Positions 51,273 through 60,634 are shown, counted from the first letter of the stretch. The stretch is DNA of 64,000 bases from Myxococcales bacterium (GCA_029861865.1 JAOTYL010000012.1:1-64000); one strand, 5' to 3'. Notes: generated by a model from the sequence alone, not told the origin. Program-made: numbers and translations.

Positions 51273-53438
51273 ATGTTTGTTTATGTAGTTAGACTTGGGG
51301 TGCTCCTCGTCGCCATGATGGCGGTGGTGGGCTGCGGTGGTGATGCGACCGGCGCAGGCGCTGGTGGCGGTGGTAGCGGTAGTGGCGGCGACGGTGGCAC
51401 GAGCGGGACCGGCGGGGGCCAAGTGTGCGAGTCCGCACTGCTATGCGGCAGCCCTGCAGTTTGTTGCGACGTCGGCGAGGAGTGCTTCGAGGGTGCGTGC
51501 GTCGCGCCGTGCCCGTCTGGGGTGCGGTGTGGCAACGATGGCTCGGTGTGCTGCGATGCGGGTGACGTCTGTCTGGCGAGCCAATGCGCTACGCCGGGCG
51601 CCGACTGCATAGACAGCTTTGATTGCCCCGAGGGCGAGTTCTGCGAGCCAACCTTGGGCCAATGCCTCCCCCAGCCAGAAGGTGAGCTCTGCGAGCTGCG
51701 GCCTGAGAATCTCACCTTCGAGCCGACCATCGAATGGCACTGGGATGGATGGAGCATGGATCCGGACTTCAAGCAGGTGCAGACCACTCCAGCAATCGCC
51801 GACATCGATGGCGATGGGCTGCCGGAGGTGGCGACAGTGGCCTACAAAGACTCCAGCAACAATATGCTCATCGTCCTCAACGGAGAGGATGGCTCCGAAA
51901 ATTTGATGATCCCAGTGAGCACCTACAACGTGCGTTGGGGTACGGGGCCCGCAGTTGGAAACATGGACGCCGATGCAGAGCTCGAAATCGTCTTCATGAC
52001 GAGCGTGCCAAGGCAATTGGTCGTCATCGAGCATGATGGCACCGAGAAGTGGGTGACACCGTTGACCGGAACTGGCCAGGGATACCCAGCCCTTGCCAAC
52101 CTCGACGCGGATCCGGAACCCGAGGTCGTGATCGGGGGCCAGTGGTTCGATAACGACGGTACCCTACTGCAGGACAAAGGCTGGCTCGCCCAGAACGGCG
52201 AATGGAGCGTCTCCGCCGTTGCTGACATCAGTGGGGACGGAGCGCCCGACATCGTGGGGGGCAACGTCGTCTATCACGTCGATGGCACCGAGGTCTGGCG
52301 CAATGATACCGCGCCAGACGGCTTCGTCGCGGTGGCGGACGTGAACCGCGACACTTTCCCGGACGTCATTTCCATCAGCGGCGGCAACGCACGCGTGTTG
52401 AGCGGAACCGACGGCACCGTGATCTTCGGGCCCGTCGCAATCCCGGGTGGTGGAACCGGGGGAGCGCCCACCGTGGCAGACTTCGACGGAGACGGTCGAC
52501 CCGAGTTCGCTGCAGCGGGTCGCGGACAGTACGCCGTCTACGACCTAGACTGCACGGACACCGGTGAAGCACCGTTCTGCGGGAGCGGCCGCACGGATGG
52601 AATCTTGTGGTCGCTAGCCGTCCAGGACCTATCGTCCAGCGTCACCGGATCTAGCGTGTTCGACTTCGAAGGCGATGGCGAGGCCGAAGTCATCTACAAT
52701 GACGAGTGCACCCTTTACATCCTGTCGGGTAAGACCGGTGAAAAGCTCCTCGAGATGGCCAATTCCTCACGCACGGCCGCGGAGTATCCGCTCATCGTCG
52801 ATGTCGATGCCGATGGCAACTCCGAGTTCGTCGTGCCAGCCAACGACGACCAGATCGTGCGAGATGGCTGCGCGGTCGGAACACACGGCCTCTTTGCCTT
52901 TGGCGACATCAACGACAAGTGGGTGCGCACACGCCGAGTATGGAATCAGCACAGCTACCACGTGACCAATGTCGATGCATCGGGCGCAATCCCCGCGGTA
53001 GAGAGCGATAGTTGGTCGGGCGCGGGTCTCAACAATTATCGTCAGAACGTGCAAGGGGAGGGCGTGTTCAATGCTCCGGATCTTGCGGTCGTGGGCCTGT
53101 CTGTAAACACCACCTCCTGCCCTAGCTCGATCGGGATTCAGGCGCAGATCGCGAACACGGGCTCACTCGGAGTCGGGCCGGGAGTGCCCGTGGGATTCTA
53201 TCTAGGTGTGCCGCCCGATGGCGCGCTGCTCGGATTCGAGATGACCACCGTTGCGCTCCTGCCGGGCCAAAGCGAGACACTCGTCCTGGATTTCACCCCG
53301 GAAAACGGGGACACCGGGCCGTGGGACTTCTACGTCACCGTGGACGACGAGGCCGCAGGGCTCTCTGTGACATTGGAATGCGGCGAGGAGAACAACGAAG
53401 GCAGCGTAGGAGCGGCCGGGTGTATCGTGGTACAGTAG
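51273..53438 (+). CDS. FG-GAP/VCBS-repeat lipoprotein
   Basis: 721 residues from ATG 51273 (ATG 51228 also open). A signal with lipobox VVGC precedes a Gly/Ser-rich stretch and a Cys-rich segment (SGVRCGNDGSVCCDAGDVC, written in part), then FG-GAP/VCBS beta-propeller repeats with Ca-binding-type loops: AIADIDGDGLPEV, AVADVNRDTFPDV, TVADFDGDGRPEF, VFDFEGDGEAEV, VDVDADGNSEF. The C-terminal 120 residues are an Ig-like or CARDB-type module (NAPDLAVVGLSVNTTSCP). It is probably a surface adhesin or polymer-binding protein. Confidence 0.88.
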   Translation: MFVYVVRLGVLLVAMMAVVGCGGDATGAGAGGGGSGSGGDGGTSGTGGGQVCESALLCGSPAVCCDVGEECFEGACVAPCPSGVRCGNDGSVCCDAGDVCLASQCATPGADCIDSFDCPEGEFCEPTLGQCLPQPEGELCELRPENLTFEPTIEWHWDGWSMDPDFKQVQTTPAIADIDGDGLPEVATVAYKDSSNNMLIVLNGEDGSENLMIPVSTYNVRWGTGPAVGNMDADAELEIVFMTSVPRQLVVIEHDGTEKWVTPLTGTGQGYPALANLDADPEPEVVIGGQWFDNDGTLLQDKGWLAQNGEWSVSAVADISGDGAPDIVGGNVVYHVDGTEVWRNDTAPDGFVAVADVNRDTFPDVISISGGNARVLSGTDGTVIFGPVAIPGGGTGGAPTVADFDGDGRPEFAAAGRGQYAVYDLDCTDTGEAPFCGSGRTDGILWSLAVQDLSSSVTGSSVFDFEGDGEAEVIYNDECTLYILSGKTGEKLLEMANSSRTAAEYPLIVDVDADGNSEFVVPANDDQIVRDGCAVGTHGLFAFGDINDKWVRTRRVWNQHSYHVTNVDASGAIPAVESDSWSGAGLNNYRQNVQGEGVFNAPDLAVVGLSVNTTSCPSSIGIQAQIANTGSLGVGPGVPVGFYLGVPPDGALLGFEMTTVALLPGQSETLVLDFTPENGDTGPWDFYVTVDDEAAGLSVTLECGEENNEGSVGAAGCIVVQ

Positions 53439-53444
53439 CGCGGA

Positions 53445-53990
53445 ATGTCGGCTCCAAAGGCGCCCTTTGCGCCTCCGGACAAAATGCCGATAATCTCTAG
53501 CATGGGGGCATTTCCGAAAGTCAGCGGTCCGCCGACCGGCGTTGGTCTCGTGTTCGACGTGTCGATGTGGCCGTTGGTGCTGATCACCATGCCTCCGGTG
53601 ATGGTCGAAGAGGACATCATCTACATGCGTGAGTGCTATGAGCACGTCTTTTCGGCACCCACTCGGCATGCCTTGATCGTCGACACGACGAAGATCGCCC
53701 GTGTACCAGAGGCCACGATGCGCCGGCAGTTGAAAGAGTTCGAGGACAGCAACCGACCGATCATCCGGGAAAAGAACATCGGAAGCGCGATCATCATCCA
53801 GAACGCGATCGTGCGCGGGGCATACACGGCGCTGCGATGGATCTCCCCGCAACCTGCTCCAAACAAGGCGTTTTCGACGATCGACGCCGCCGCGCGGTGG
53901 TGCATCGAGGGCATCGAGGGGGATGGCCAGATCGTGCCGATCGCGGCGTATGCCGTCGCAAGGCTCGCCAACCGCCAGGCAAGCGGCTGA
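53445..53990 (+). CDS. Conserved hypothetical protein, STAS/SpoIIAA-like
   Basis: 181 residues starting six bases after the FG-GAP gene. The sequence (LVLITMPPVMVEEDIIYMRECYEHVFSAPTRHALIVDTTKI) suits a small alpha/beta STAS or SEC14-like fold, as in myxobacterial proteins so labelled. No catalytic motif is seen. No signal peptide. Function unknown. Confidence 0.65.
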   Translation: MSAPKAPFAPPDKMPIISSMGAFPKVSGPPTGVGLVFDVSMWPLVLITMPPVMVEEDIIYMRECYEHVFSAPTRHALIVDTTKIARVPEATMRRQLKEFEDSNRPIIREKNIGSAIIIQNAIVRGAYTALRWISPQPAPNKAFSTIDAAARWCIEGIEGDGQIVPIAAYAVARLANRQASG

Positions 53991-53998
53991 CTAGCCAA

Positions 53999-55018
53999 CT
54001 AGGCGCCTTGGTCGTCTTCGGCACGAACGATGCTACGGGGCGAGCTCAGCAGCTTTGCAAGCCACGACCATTCTTCGGACTGCGAAGCGGTAATGCGCAC
54101 GATGATGGTGAGTGGAACCGAGAGAAGCGCGCCAACCGGACCGAGCACGAAACCCCAAAACACCATCGATAACACGACGACCGTTGGCGAGAGATCGGTG
54201 GCATCGCCTGCCCATCGTGGCTCTATCCCGATTCCGATCACGAAGTTGATCCCGGCATAGCCAGCCGCAAGCCCGATCGCAGGAACCCACCCCAACGTGA
54301 CCAGACAAAGTGCGATCGCAGGCACGGATGCGAGGATGCTGCCGATACTCGGAATGTAGTTGAGGACGAACGCGAGGAGACCGAAGAGCAGGGAGTGACC
54401 CAACCCGACTACGGTCGTGAGCCCGGCAACCAGGAGCCCTGTCGCAGTGCTCGTCACGGTCTTGATCAGCAAATACTGTTGTACGTCGCGCGCAGCCCCG
54501 CGGAGCACACTGACATTCATGCCGCCGAGCCTGTCGGTGGCGGCGAGCTTCTTTGCAAACGATGAGCTCTCGACGACGAGGAAGACCGTGATCAGCAACA
54601 CGAGAAACCCTGATGACACGATGCTCAAGGCCAGTGTGAAACCCGGGACGGCGAGACCTCGGACGAGCTCGCTGGGGTCGAACTCGGTAACCGCAGTTGC
54701 AGGGATCCCGAGCCCTTGGTTCCACAGCCAGCCTGCGAGCTCAGACTGGAGCCGGTCCCAATCGTCGCGATACTGTCCGAACGCCGAGCCGAAATCAGTT
54801 GCGGCCCTAGTGGTCAAGAAGCCCAGGCCCATGACCACCGTCACCGCCGCAAGGCAGGCGAGGAGCACTGTGAGCCACCTAGGAAGCCCCTTCTCGCTCA
54901 GATCGACGATCTTGGAGAGGCTGATCGCGATCAAGGTCGCCAACAGCACGGGGATGACGATGGGACGCCCCAAGCTGAGGATGACCAGGAAAATTCCAAA
55001 CGCGGCTAGCCGAACCAT
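53999..55018 (-). CDS. AI-2E (YdiK/PerM) family transporter
   Basis: 339 residues with seven to eight hydrophobic segments. Family marks: GRPIVIPVLLATLIAISL, an extended soluble loop (LQSELAGWLWNQGLG), and the C-terminal LLFGLLAFVLNYIPSIGSILASVPAIAL and VFWGFVLGPVGALLSVPLTIIV. Members export small molecules such as AI-2 or drugs, or act as Na+/H+ antiporters; the substrate is not predictable. Confidence 0.9.
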   Translation of the reverse strand: MVRLAAFGIFLVILSLGRPIVIPVLLATLIAISLSKIVDLSEKGLPRWLTVLLACLAAVTVVMGLGFLTTRAATDFGSAFGQYRDDWDRLQSELAGWLWNQGLGIPATAVTEFDPSELVRGLAVPGFTLALSIVSSGFLVLLITVFLVVESSSFAKKLAATDRLGGMNVSVLRGAARDVQQYLLIKTVTSTATGLLVAGLTTVVGLGHSLLFGLLAFVLNYIPSIGSILASVPAIALCLVTLGWVPAIGLAAGYAGINFVIGIGIEPRWAGDATDLSPTVVVLSMVFWGFVLGPVGALLSVPLTIIVRITASQSEEWSWLAKLLSSPRSIVRAEDDQGA

Positions 55019-55086
55019 GACAGGAGACTAGCAGACGCGGCACCTACGCACGGGCCGACAGCGTTGCAGAGGCAAAGCACCAAGAA

Positions 55087-55467
55087 CTACTGGGTCTTCC
55101 CCATGAAGAGCTTGAAGGCAGACGCCCCGGTAAGCTTCACCGTTCCAACGAGGTACGTCAGTGAGATCACGCCGTCAAAAACGGCAACTCCATATTCGTA
55201 AGGAGTCGCGAGCCCTTGGGGTACACCATACAGAATGCTGGTCACGGCGGTGAGCCGAACGAGCCCTTGCCAAAAGATGACAGGCGCGCGCACCGCGATG
55301 TCTTTCGACGACCACATCAACGCTGCGCCGGCAAACATGAGGAATGCGCCCAGGGTCATGAGCGACACGAAGGTCCCCTGCTCTGGGTTGGTCAATGGCT
55401 GCGTCCAGACTCCAAGCCCGATCAAGATATCGAGAAACCCCGTGATCCAAACGAACTTCCTGAACAT
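55087..55467 (-). CDS. Small four-helix membrane protein, unknown function
   Basis: 126 residues with four hydrophobic segments (FVWITGFLDILIGLGVW, LMTLGAFLMFAGAALMW, GLVRLTAVTSILYGV, VAVFDGVISLTYLVG). GAGAGC-like ribosome sites are seen upstream (AAGGAGAGCATC). Related proteins occur in many bacteria without a known role. The 68 bases to the AI-2E transporter suggest a separate unit. Confidence 0.75.
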   Translation of the reverse strand: MFRKFVWITGFLDILIGLGVWTQPLTNPEQGTFVSLMTLGAFLMFAGAALMWSSKDIAVRAPVIFWQGLVRLTAVTSILYGVPQGLATPYEYGVAVFDGVISLTYLVGTVKLTGASAFKLFMGKTQ

Positions 55468-55720
55468 GATGCTCTCCTTGCGCTTTCACTCTGGAGCGAC
55501 CCGCGCCGAGTGTAGGCGACGACCCTCGCTCTGTCACAGGCGTCATTGACTTGGGCGCTGGCCCTTCTATCAGTTCAGGACGCAGCGAAGTCGCTCGAGT
55601 TCTGTGAGGGAGCGCACGATCCTCCTCGGTTGACGTTGACGTCCAAGAACCCGACCCCGACACTGAAAGTGGGGATTGCGGCCTGTTTTGGTTGCTCAGC
55701 ATCAACGGTTAGGGGGACCG

Positions 55721-56452
55721 ATGAAGCACTTTGCTTGTATCTTTGGTGTGGCTCTCATGATGGCGTCCGGGGTGGCGGCACAAGAGGTGCAAACAACGTT
55801 TTCTGGCGAAGAAGACGGGGTAGAGCCGACGCCGCCGGAAACCGCCGATAAGCCGAGCGACGAGGAATCGGGCGTCTACAGCAAACGCGTCGGCGGCCTC
55901 GTCTGGCTCGAAGCAACCGCTGGGCCGTCCCGATGGAACGTGACTCAATTCCGGGGCCTGGATTTCATCCCGCCAGAGATCGCGAGCCAGATCCCGTCTT
56001 TGGTCGTCACCGGCCCAGAGTTCGGCGCGGCGCTGAAGTTTAGGGCGGGCTCGACGACGGTAGGCGCTCACTTCAAGAGGAGCAACTACGATCCGTTCGA
56101 CTTGGTCACGGTTGGTCTCGACTTCGGCTTCCTCATCCGGGCCGTTCCCTACGTGCATCCGACGATCAAGCTCGGGCTGAATTACTACACGACCAAAGGC
56201 GGCCTCGCCGTGGGCTTCGAAGACTTGCTCACCGACGTGCGAACCGACGGCGGAGGGGCGTCAATTGGCCTCGATTTGCGGATCCCCATTGTTAAGTGGG
56301 TCTCGTTGGCGGCTGGCTTCGACTACTCGTTGATCGGGTTAGCGATCCGCGGCACCGCCAACGTTGCCGGCAACGAACAATCGATCACGGGCGGCACCGC
56401 TGGCACCGCGATCTCCGGAACGTTTGCCCTCACCGTCCACCTGGGGACCTAG
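55721..56452 (+). CDS. Probable outer-membrane beta-barrel protein
   Basis: 243 residues from ATG 55721 (AGGGGG four bases upstream). A signal peptide ending GVAAQ leads into an acidic linker. Alternating beta-strands follow (GGLVWLEATAGPSRW, FGAALKFRAGSTTVGAHF, VTVGLDFGFLIRAVPYVHP), ending in the strand ISGTFALTVHLGT. Function unknown. The 253-base stretch before it (55468-55720) holds the two divergent leaders and nothing else I can identify. It overlaps the nos-cluster membrane gene by four bases. Confidence 0.75.
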   Translation: MKHFACIFGVALMMASGVAAQEVQTTFSGEEDGVEPTPPETADKPSDEESGVYSKRVGGLVWLEATAGPSRWNVTQFRGLDFIPPEIASQIPSLVVTGPEFGAALKFRAGSTTVGAHFKRSNYDPFDLVTVGLDFGFLIRAVPYVHPTIKLGLNYYTTKGGLAVGFEDLLTDVRTDGGGASIGLDLRIPIVKWVSLAAGFDYSLIGLAIRGTANVAGNEQSITGGTAGTAISGTFALTVHLGT

Positions 56453-57093
56453 GCGCCAACCGCGTCGCGATGACGGCGTCGGCCGATCGCCAGATGAAGC
56501 ACCACCAGCACCGACAGCCCTAACGCAAACGCGGCCACGTAATAGGTCCCGGCCGACGGATTCGCTTCGGTGAAGAAATTGGCGATCTGCTTTTCGCCCC
56601 ATAGGACCGGCGTGAAAGGCTCGATGGTGATGGGCGCCCTTGGGTCGAGGTCGTGCCCAAACGTATAGAGCTTGTAGTAGAGCCTCCCAAATCCAAATAT
56701 CCCAGCGTACGACGTCAGCACGAGCAGATCGATGAGATCGCTTACCTTACCGATCACGGCAGTCCGTAAAGCGAGGATGATCATCCCGACGAAGAGGAAC
56801 GGAATCCAATCGAGATCGGTGAGCTCGGTGCGGTCGAGCGGCCTCATTCCAATGTAGTGGTTCAGGGTGCTGATCTCTTGGACGTCTGCACCATCGTGAC
56901 CACCGTCGACTTTGTAGGAGTAGATGTAGAGATCGAGTCCTTCGGGGTATTGGGGCGCGACCATTCGAATGTGCCACATCGGCGCAGTGAAGCTCGCGAT
57001 CACAAGGAGCGTGAGTACCGCCAAGACGATGCGCGCCCACGGAAATAGCGGCTCATCCAAGAATCGATAAAACGCATCCAAAGCCTTCGTCAT
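56449..57093 (-). CDS. nos-operon membrane protein of unknown function
   Basis: 214 residues with about five membrane segments: VLAVLTLLVIASFTAPMW, WIPFLFVGMIILALRTAVI and AAFALGLSVLVVLHLAIG among them. APMWHIRMVAPQYPEGLDLYIYSYKV is a conserved-looking periplasmic stretch with Met/His that could bind copper. It is the last gene of the nos operon, 24 bases after nosY. Similar proteins accompany clade II nos clusters; the role is unknown. Confidence 0.75.
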   Translation of the reverse strand: MTKALDAFYRFLDEPLFPWARIVLAVLTLLVIASFTAPMWHIRMVAPQYPEGLDLYIYSYKVDGGHDGADVQEISTLNHYIGMRPLDRTELTDLDWIPFLFVGMIILALRTAVIGKVSDLIDLLVLTSYAGIFGFGRLYYKLYTFGHDLDPRAPITIEPFTPVLWGEKQIANFFTEANPSAGTYYVAAFALGLSVLVVLHLAIGRRRHRDAVGA

Positions 57094-57117
57094 CTCGTCT
57101 CCTCTAGCTCTTCTTTC

Positions 57118-57960
57118 CTAGGCGACATCGCCGCGCCGGAGCCTCCAAAGCGCGCCCGACCAGGCAATCGCGCCTAATAACAGTGGCCATCCGAGGCCCA
57201 GAACGTAAAGCCACGTGCTGCCAATTCGATTGGCAAGATAGAACCCGACCGGCCCGAGAACGCTGAGCTGCGGGTCGGCGGAGGAAAGCAATGCCATGCG
57301 AATGCTCTGAACAGGGTTGAGGGCCGCCAGGGCGAACACGACTCTCGGTTCGAGGCGCCACTGAAGCATCATCCCGGCAAGGGCGAAATCGAGCAGCGCG
57401 ATGCCCGCGACCCATATGAGGAGCAAGTACATGGTGGCGCGCGCGGTGTTCGGAACCGACGTCGACACCCACAGGCCCAGACCGCAAAACGCCCAAACCA
57501 GAGCGGTACATAGAATCAAACAGTGGTTGACGAAGCTCCATTCGATCTGCTGCCCGAACACGAGGCGGCCAAAGATGCCCATCGCTACCATCAGGACGAC
57601 GAGAGGCGCAAGCAGGACCACCAAGCGCACGCTCGAAACGGCGCTGAAGAACGCCGCGCGAGAGATCGGTTGACTGAACAAGAGCTCTAGCGTCCCGTCG
57701 TCACGCGCCTTGTTCACGACATGCCCGGTTGCCACGAGGGCCATCAGGGGCAGGAGCACCAGAAGCGCATGTACGTACGAGACCAGCACTCGCCCTGTCC
57801 CTGTGAAACCGAAAACGGTCGACTCCCGCATCCCGACGAGCACGAACACCGAGGCCAAAAGCGCGTAGATGACGACACAAAAGAGCAACCACCTCGACCG
57901 AAGCACTTCAGCCATGTCGAGTTGGGCAACGGCCCAGTACGAGTTCAGCTGTCGCTTCAC
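57118..57960 (-). CDS. nosY: NosY, ABC permease of the copper-site maturation system
   Basis: 280 residues from GTG 57960, whose GTGA overlaps the nosL stop. Six membrane segments and a NosY/ABC-2 permease pattern: VVNKARDDGTLELLFSQPISRAAFFSAV, VWAFCGLGLWVSTSV, ALNPVQSIRMALLSSADPQL. With NosF (ATPase) and NosD it delivers sulfur or copper for the Cu-S centre of NosZ. All are encoded in order nosZ-D-F-L-Y. Confidence 0.9.
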   Translation of the reverse strand: MKRQLNSYWAVAQLDMAEVLRSRWLLFCVVIYALLASVFVLVGMRESTVFGFTGTGRVLVSYVHALLVLLPLMALVATGHVVNKARDDGTLELLFSQPISRAAFFSAVSSVRLVVLLAPLVVLMVAMGIFGRLVFGQQIEWSFVNHCLILCTALVWAFCGLGLWVSTSVPNTARATMYLLLIWVAGIALLDFALAGMMLQWRLEPRVVFALAALNPVQSIRMALLSSADPQLSVLGPVGFYLANRIGSTWLYVLGLGWPLLLGAIAWSGALWRLRRGDVA

Positions 57961-58412
57961 TCGGCCTCCAGGCGTTGGTCTCGCTCGAGCGCGCTTTTTT
58001 GGGCCCACTCCCAGTCGCGTGCCCCTGGCGTGTCGTCGGCCACGGCGGCAATGCCGTAGCCCATCGGAGAATCATCGACGGAGACAAAGCCTGCTTCGGA
58101 TTGGGAGAGCCAACGGTGATCTTCGTAATCGCGGAAGTAGAGGGCGTGTACCTCGATCGGATGCGCCTCGAGGTAGGCGGCCAGGCACCCAGGATCGTCG
58201 AAAGTCATCACCGTTCCATTCGCAGCCTGTAGCTGGGCCGCAAAGCGGGGATCACCGACGTGCATTTTGCAGTGTTCGCAAACCTCGCGGTCCCACACTA
58301 CAGGCGCTGGCCCTTCGGGCAACGAGACGCGATTGAGCCGAGTCAACAGGATGCCCACGAGCAACGCCGCTGCTGCCAAAAGTACGATCTTACCGGCGTT
58401 TGCTGGGCTCAT
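57957..58412 (-). CDS. nosL: NosL, copper chaperone (membrane-anchored form)
   Basis: 151 residues. A hydrophobic N-terminal helix (VLLAAAALLVGILLT) replaces the lipoprotein signal found in most NosL proteins. The Cu(I) site is CEHCKMHV (Cys45, Cys48, Met50). FAAQL, TFDDPGCLAAYL and DYEDHRWLSQSEAGFV are typical of the family. It carries copper to apo-NosZ in the periplasm. It overlaps nosF by 23 bases and nosY by the GTGA. Confidence 0.92.
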   Translation of the reverse strand: MSPANAGKIVLLAAAALLVGILLTRLNRVSLPEGPAPVVWDREVCEHCKMHVGDPRFAAQLQAANGTVMTFDDPGCLAAYLEAHPIEVHALYFRDYEDHRWLSQSEAGFVSVDDSPMGYGIAAVADDTPGARDWEWAQKSALERDQRLEAE

Positions 58413-59286
58413 TCTCTTCCGCTTGGTCGTCTAGCCGCATGGCCTCGGCATCCCGCACGAGGAGGTTACCGAGTCGTCCCGCCATCGTCTCCGAAAGCTC
58501 TGCGACGAGAGCGAGCTTTTCTGCGCGCGTTGCCGTGCGACTCCACCATCCGGCAACCCCGGGCTCGAAACCGAGCCGGGTCAGCGTCTCGCCCCCTGTG
58601 CCGTTCAGCATCTGAACCTCGATGGTGCTCAGCGTAATGCTGTCGAGATAAGCCTCGGTCGGCCCGAAATAAGCCAACTTTCCCTCTTCGAGCACGATCA
58701 CTCGATCGACGAGCGTCCGAATCTCTTCGAGTCGATGAGAGCAAAGGATCAAGGTTGCCCCCTGCGTGCGATGCGACAGTTGATCGAAGAGGTCCATGCG
58801 GGAAGTCGTGTCGAGGCTCGCGGTCGGCTCGTCGAGAACGAACAGCGAGGCCCGGCTGGCCAGCGCAAGCGCGAGGAGGGTCTTCTGCTTGGCTCCGCCC
58901 GAAAGATCACGAAAGGCTTGCCGGTCGATCGCGCGAAAGTCGAGTCCGAGCTGGGCGCCACGCTCCACCACGTCGTCGACGGCGAGGCCCCGGACGCGGG
59001 TGATCGCCTTGACCACCTCGCCCACCGAGGCACCGAGCTTTGGCGCGATCTGTGGGACGTACGCGATCCGGTCGGCGAGCTCGAGACCTCGCTTGCTCGA
59101 GCCATCGAGAAGCAGCTCGCCCTCACATTGCTGAAGCCCGAGCACGATCCGGATGAGCGTCGATTTTCCGGACGCATTTGGCCCGACCAGCCCCACTCGA
59201 CCGCCCGTCGGGATCGTGAAGTCGATCCCGCGAAGCGCTTCGATGCGGCCAAACCGCTTGCGGATATCTCTACCTTCGACCCGCAT
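58390..59286 (-). CDS. nosF: NosF, ABC ATPase of the copper-site maturation system
   Basis: 298 residues. Walker A GPNASGKST (35-43), the ABC signature LSGGAKQ (128-134), Walker B LFVLDEPTASLD (148-159) and switch His in LILCSHRLEE. The C-terminal 70 residues beyond the ATPase core are specific to NosF. It energises NosY for NosZ metal-site assembly. It begins 17 bases inside nosD. Confidence 0.93.
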   Translation of the reverse strand: MRVEGRDIRKRFGRIEALRGIDFTIPTGGRVGLVGPNASGKSTLIRIVLGLQQCEGELLLDGSSKRGLELADRIAYVPQIAPKLGASVGEVVKAITRVRGLAVDDVVERGAQLGLDFRAIDRQAFRDLSGGAKQKTLLALALASRASLFVLDEPTASLDTTSRMDLFDQLSHRTQGATLILCSHRLEEIRTLVDRVIVLEEGKLAYFGPTEAYLDSITLSTIEVQMLNGTGGETLTRLGFEPGVAGWWSRTATRAEKLALVAELSETMAGRLGNLLVRDAEAMRLDDQAEENEPSKRR

Positions 59287-60634
59287 GCCTACCGTCCCAG
59301 GTTGCCGCGCTCATCTTGGGTCGCGGATCGATGAGCGTGGTGTGCGGTTCGACCAATGGAAACAAGAGGCTGATCGCGTCGAGGAGCTCGAGGGTGATCG
59401 CGCCCCGAAAGAAGAGCAGTTGCGGGTAGGTGCTGGCAAGCTGACTGCTGAGCCGCCGGAGCTCGTAGGGGATGTCGCCGTAGCCGTCGTGGTCCATGTC
59501 ATAGCCGGCATAGTCATCGAACGCGTTCTCCCTCCAATCGACGCCTAGCGCATCGCCTCCGCCCTCGACCTCGACCTGAGAATGATTGCTGACGAACGCA
59601 TTGTCCTTGAACGTGTTCCGGCGCTCGCTGCCATGCATCAGGACGGCAACTTCGGAGTGGTAGAATGCGTTGCGCTCGAACCTGTTGAAGTCGTCTTGGT
59701 CGAGCGGCGACGTGTCCATGTAGACGCCCTTGGTGTTTGCCACGAAGAAGTTATCGGACACGGCCAGGTTCCCGGACTCCTTGATCCCGAGTCCCATGCC
59801 GCCAGGCCCGGACGATCGCGCTAGGAGGTTCCGTTTCACCTGGACGTTGCGGCTGTACATGATGAAGACGCCCACCACGTTGTCGATGTAGCGGTTCCCT
59901 TCGAGGACATTGCCGTGGCTGTACATGAAGTGTGTGCCGTATCGGCTTCGGACAACCGCGTTGTCGACGATTCGGTTGTCGCTCGAATACCAAACAACCA
60001 TGTCGCGGCTTCCGATCACTTCGTTACCTTCGACCACCGAGTGCCGCGTCTCCCAAAGCCGAATGCCGTCGCCGCGAAGCCCAAGGGGGCCCTCGTCAGG
60101 CCCCAAGACGAGATTGTTCCGAATCGATGCGTAGTTCGCCTTCTCGACGAGCAAGCCAAAAACCGCGTTGCGAACCACCACGCCCTCAACCCGGTTATGA
60201 TCGCCAGTGACATGGACCGCGGCATCGAGCGAATCGAAGCGTCCACCACTGCCATCGATGGTGACACCAAGTAACGCAGCTCCGTCCGCGCCGAGCTCTA
60301 TGGTCGTCCCCTTGCCCGAGGAGCGAATGACGGCTTCGTGTGGGCCCCAAATCGTTACGTTCTTGGTGACGTCGAGTGGGCCCACATAGTCGCCCGGCTC
60401 GAGGCACAGGGTGGAGCCCTCGAGTGTGTCGTCGATCGCGCGCTGGAGGTTCGAGCCCGCGGTCACCAAAGTGCAGTCGTCTGGTCGAGCGGGTGCTTCG
60501 TGCGGTCGCTCGCCGACGACAGCTGTGTCGGCGTGAGAGTCACACGAAGCCACCACAAGCAGGACTGCAGCGCCCACGCACACACGGTGGAGAGCACCGA
60601 GCCCCCCCCCGTTGCATGCGGCGCCGCGCATCAT
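59270..60634 (-). CDS. nosD: NosD, periplasmic copper-site maturation protein
   Basis: 454 residues from ATG 60634, with ATGA overlapping the nosZ stop; a second ATG lies at 60631. A signal (LHRVCVGAAVLLVVASC) with possible lipobox precedes a right-handed parallel beta-helix (RNNLVLGPDEGPLGLRGDGIRLWETRHS, VVRSRYGTHFMYSHGN, GVFIMYSRNVQVKRN, MGLGIKESGN: CASH/pectate-lyase-like repeats). NosD receives sulfur from NosFY for the NosZ Cu-S site. The signal-peptide region carries a run of nine G in the coding strand. Confidence 0.93.
   Translation of the reverse strand: MMRGAACNGGGLGALHRVCVGAAVLLVVASCDSHADTAVVGERPHEAPARPDDCTLVTAGSNLQRAIDDTLEGSTLCLEPGDYVGPLDVTKNVTIWGPHEAVIRSSGKGTTIELGADGAALLGVTIDGSGGRFDSLDAAVHVTGDHNRVEGVVVRNAVFGLLVEKANYASIRNNLVLGPDEGPLGLRGDGIRLWETRHSVVEGNEVIGSRDMVVWYSSDNRIVDNAVVRSRYGTHFMYSHGNVLEGNRYIDNVVGVFIMYSRNVQVKRNLLARSSGPGGMGLGIKESGNLAVSDNFFVANTKGVYMDTSPLDQDDFNRFERNAFYHSEVAVLMHGSERRNTFKDNAFVSNHSQVEVEGGGDALGVDWRENAFDDYAGYDMDHDGYGDIPYELRRLSSQLASTYPQLLFFRGAITLELLDAISLLFPLVEPHTTLIDPRPKMSAATWDGRHAGRR
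60602..60610 (-). repeat. Nine-base G tract near the start of nosD
   Basis: The coding strand reads nine consecutive G, giving Gly-Gly-Gly at about residues 9-11 of NosD, before the hydrophobic part of the signal peptide. A length change of one base would shift the frame early in the gene. Such runs can vary by slippage. Confidence 0.85.
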
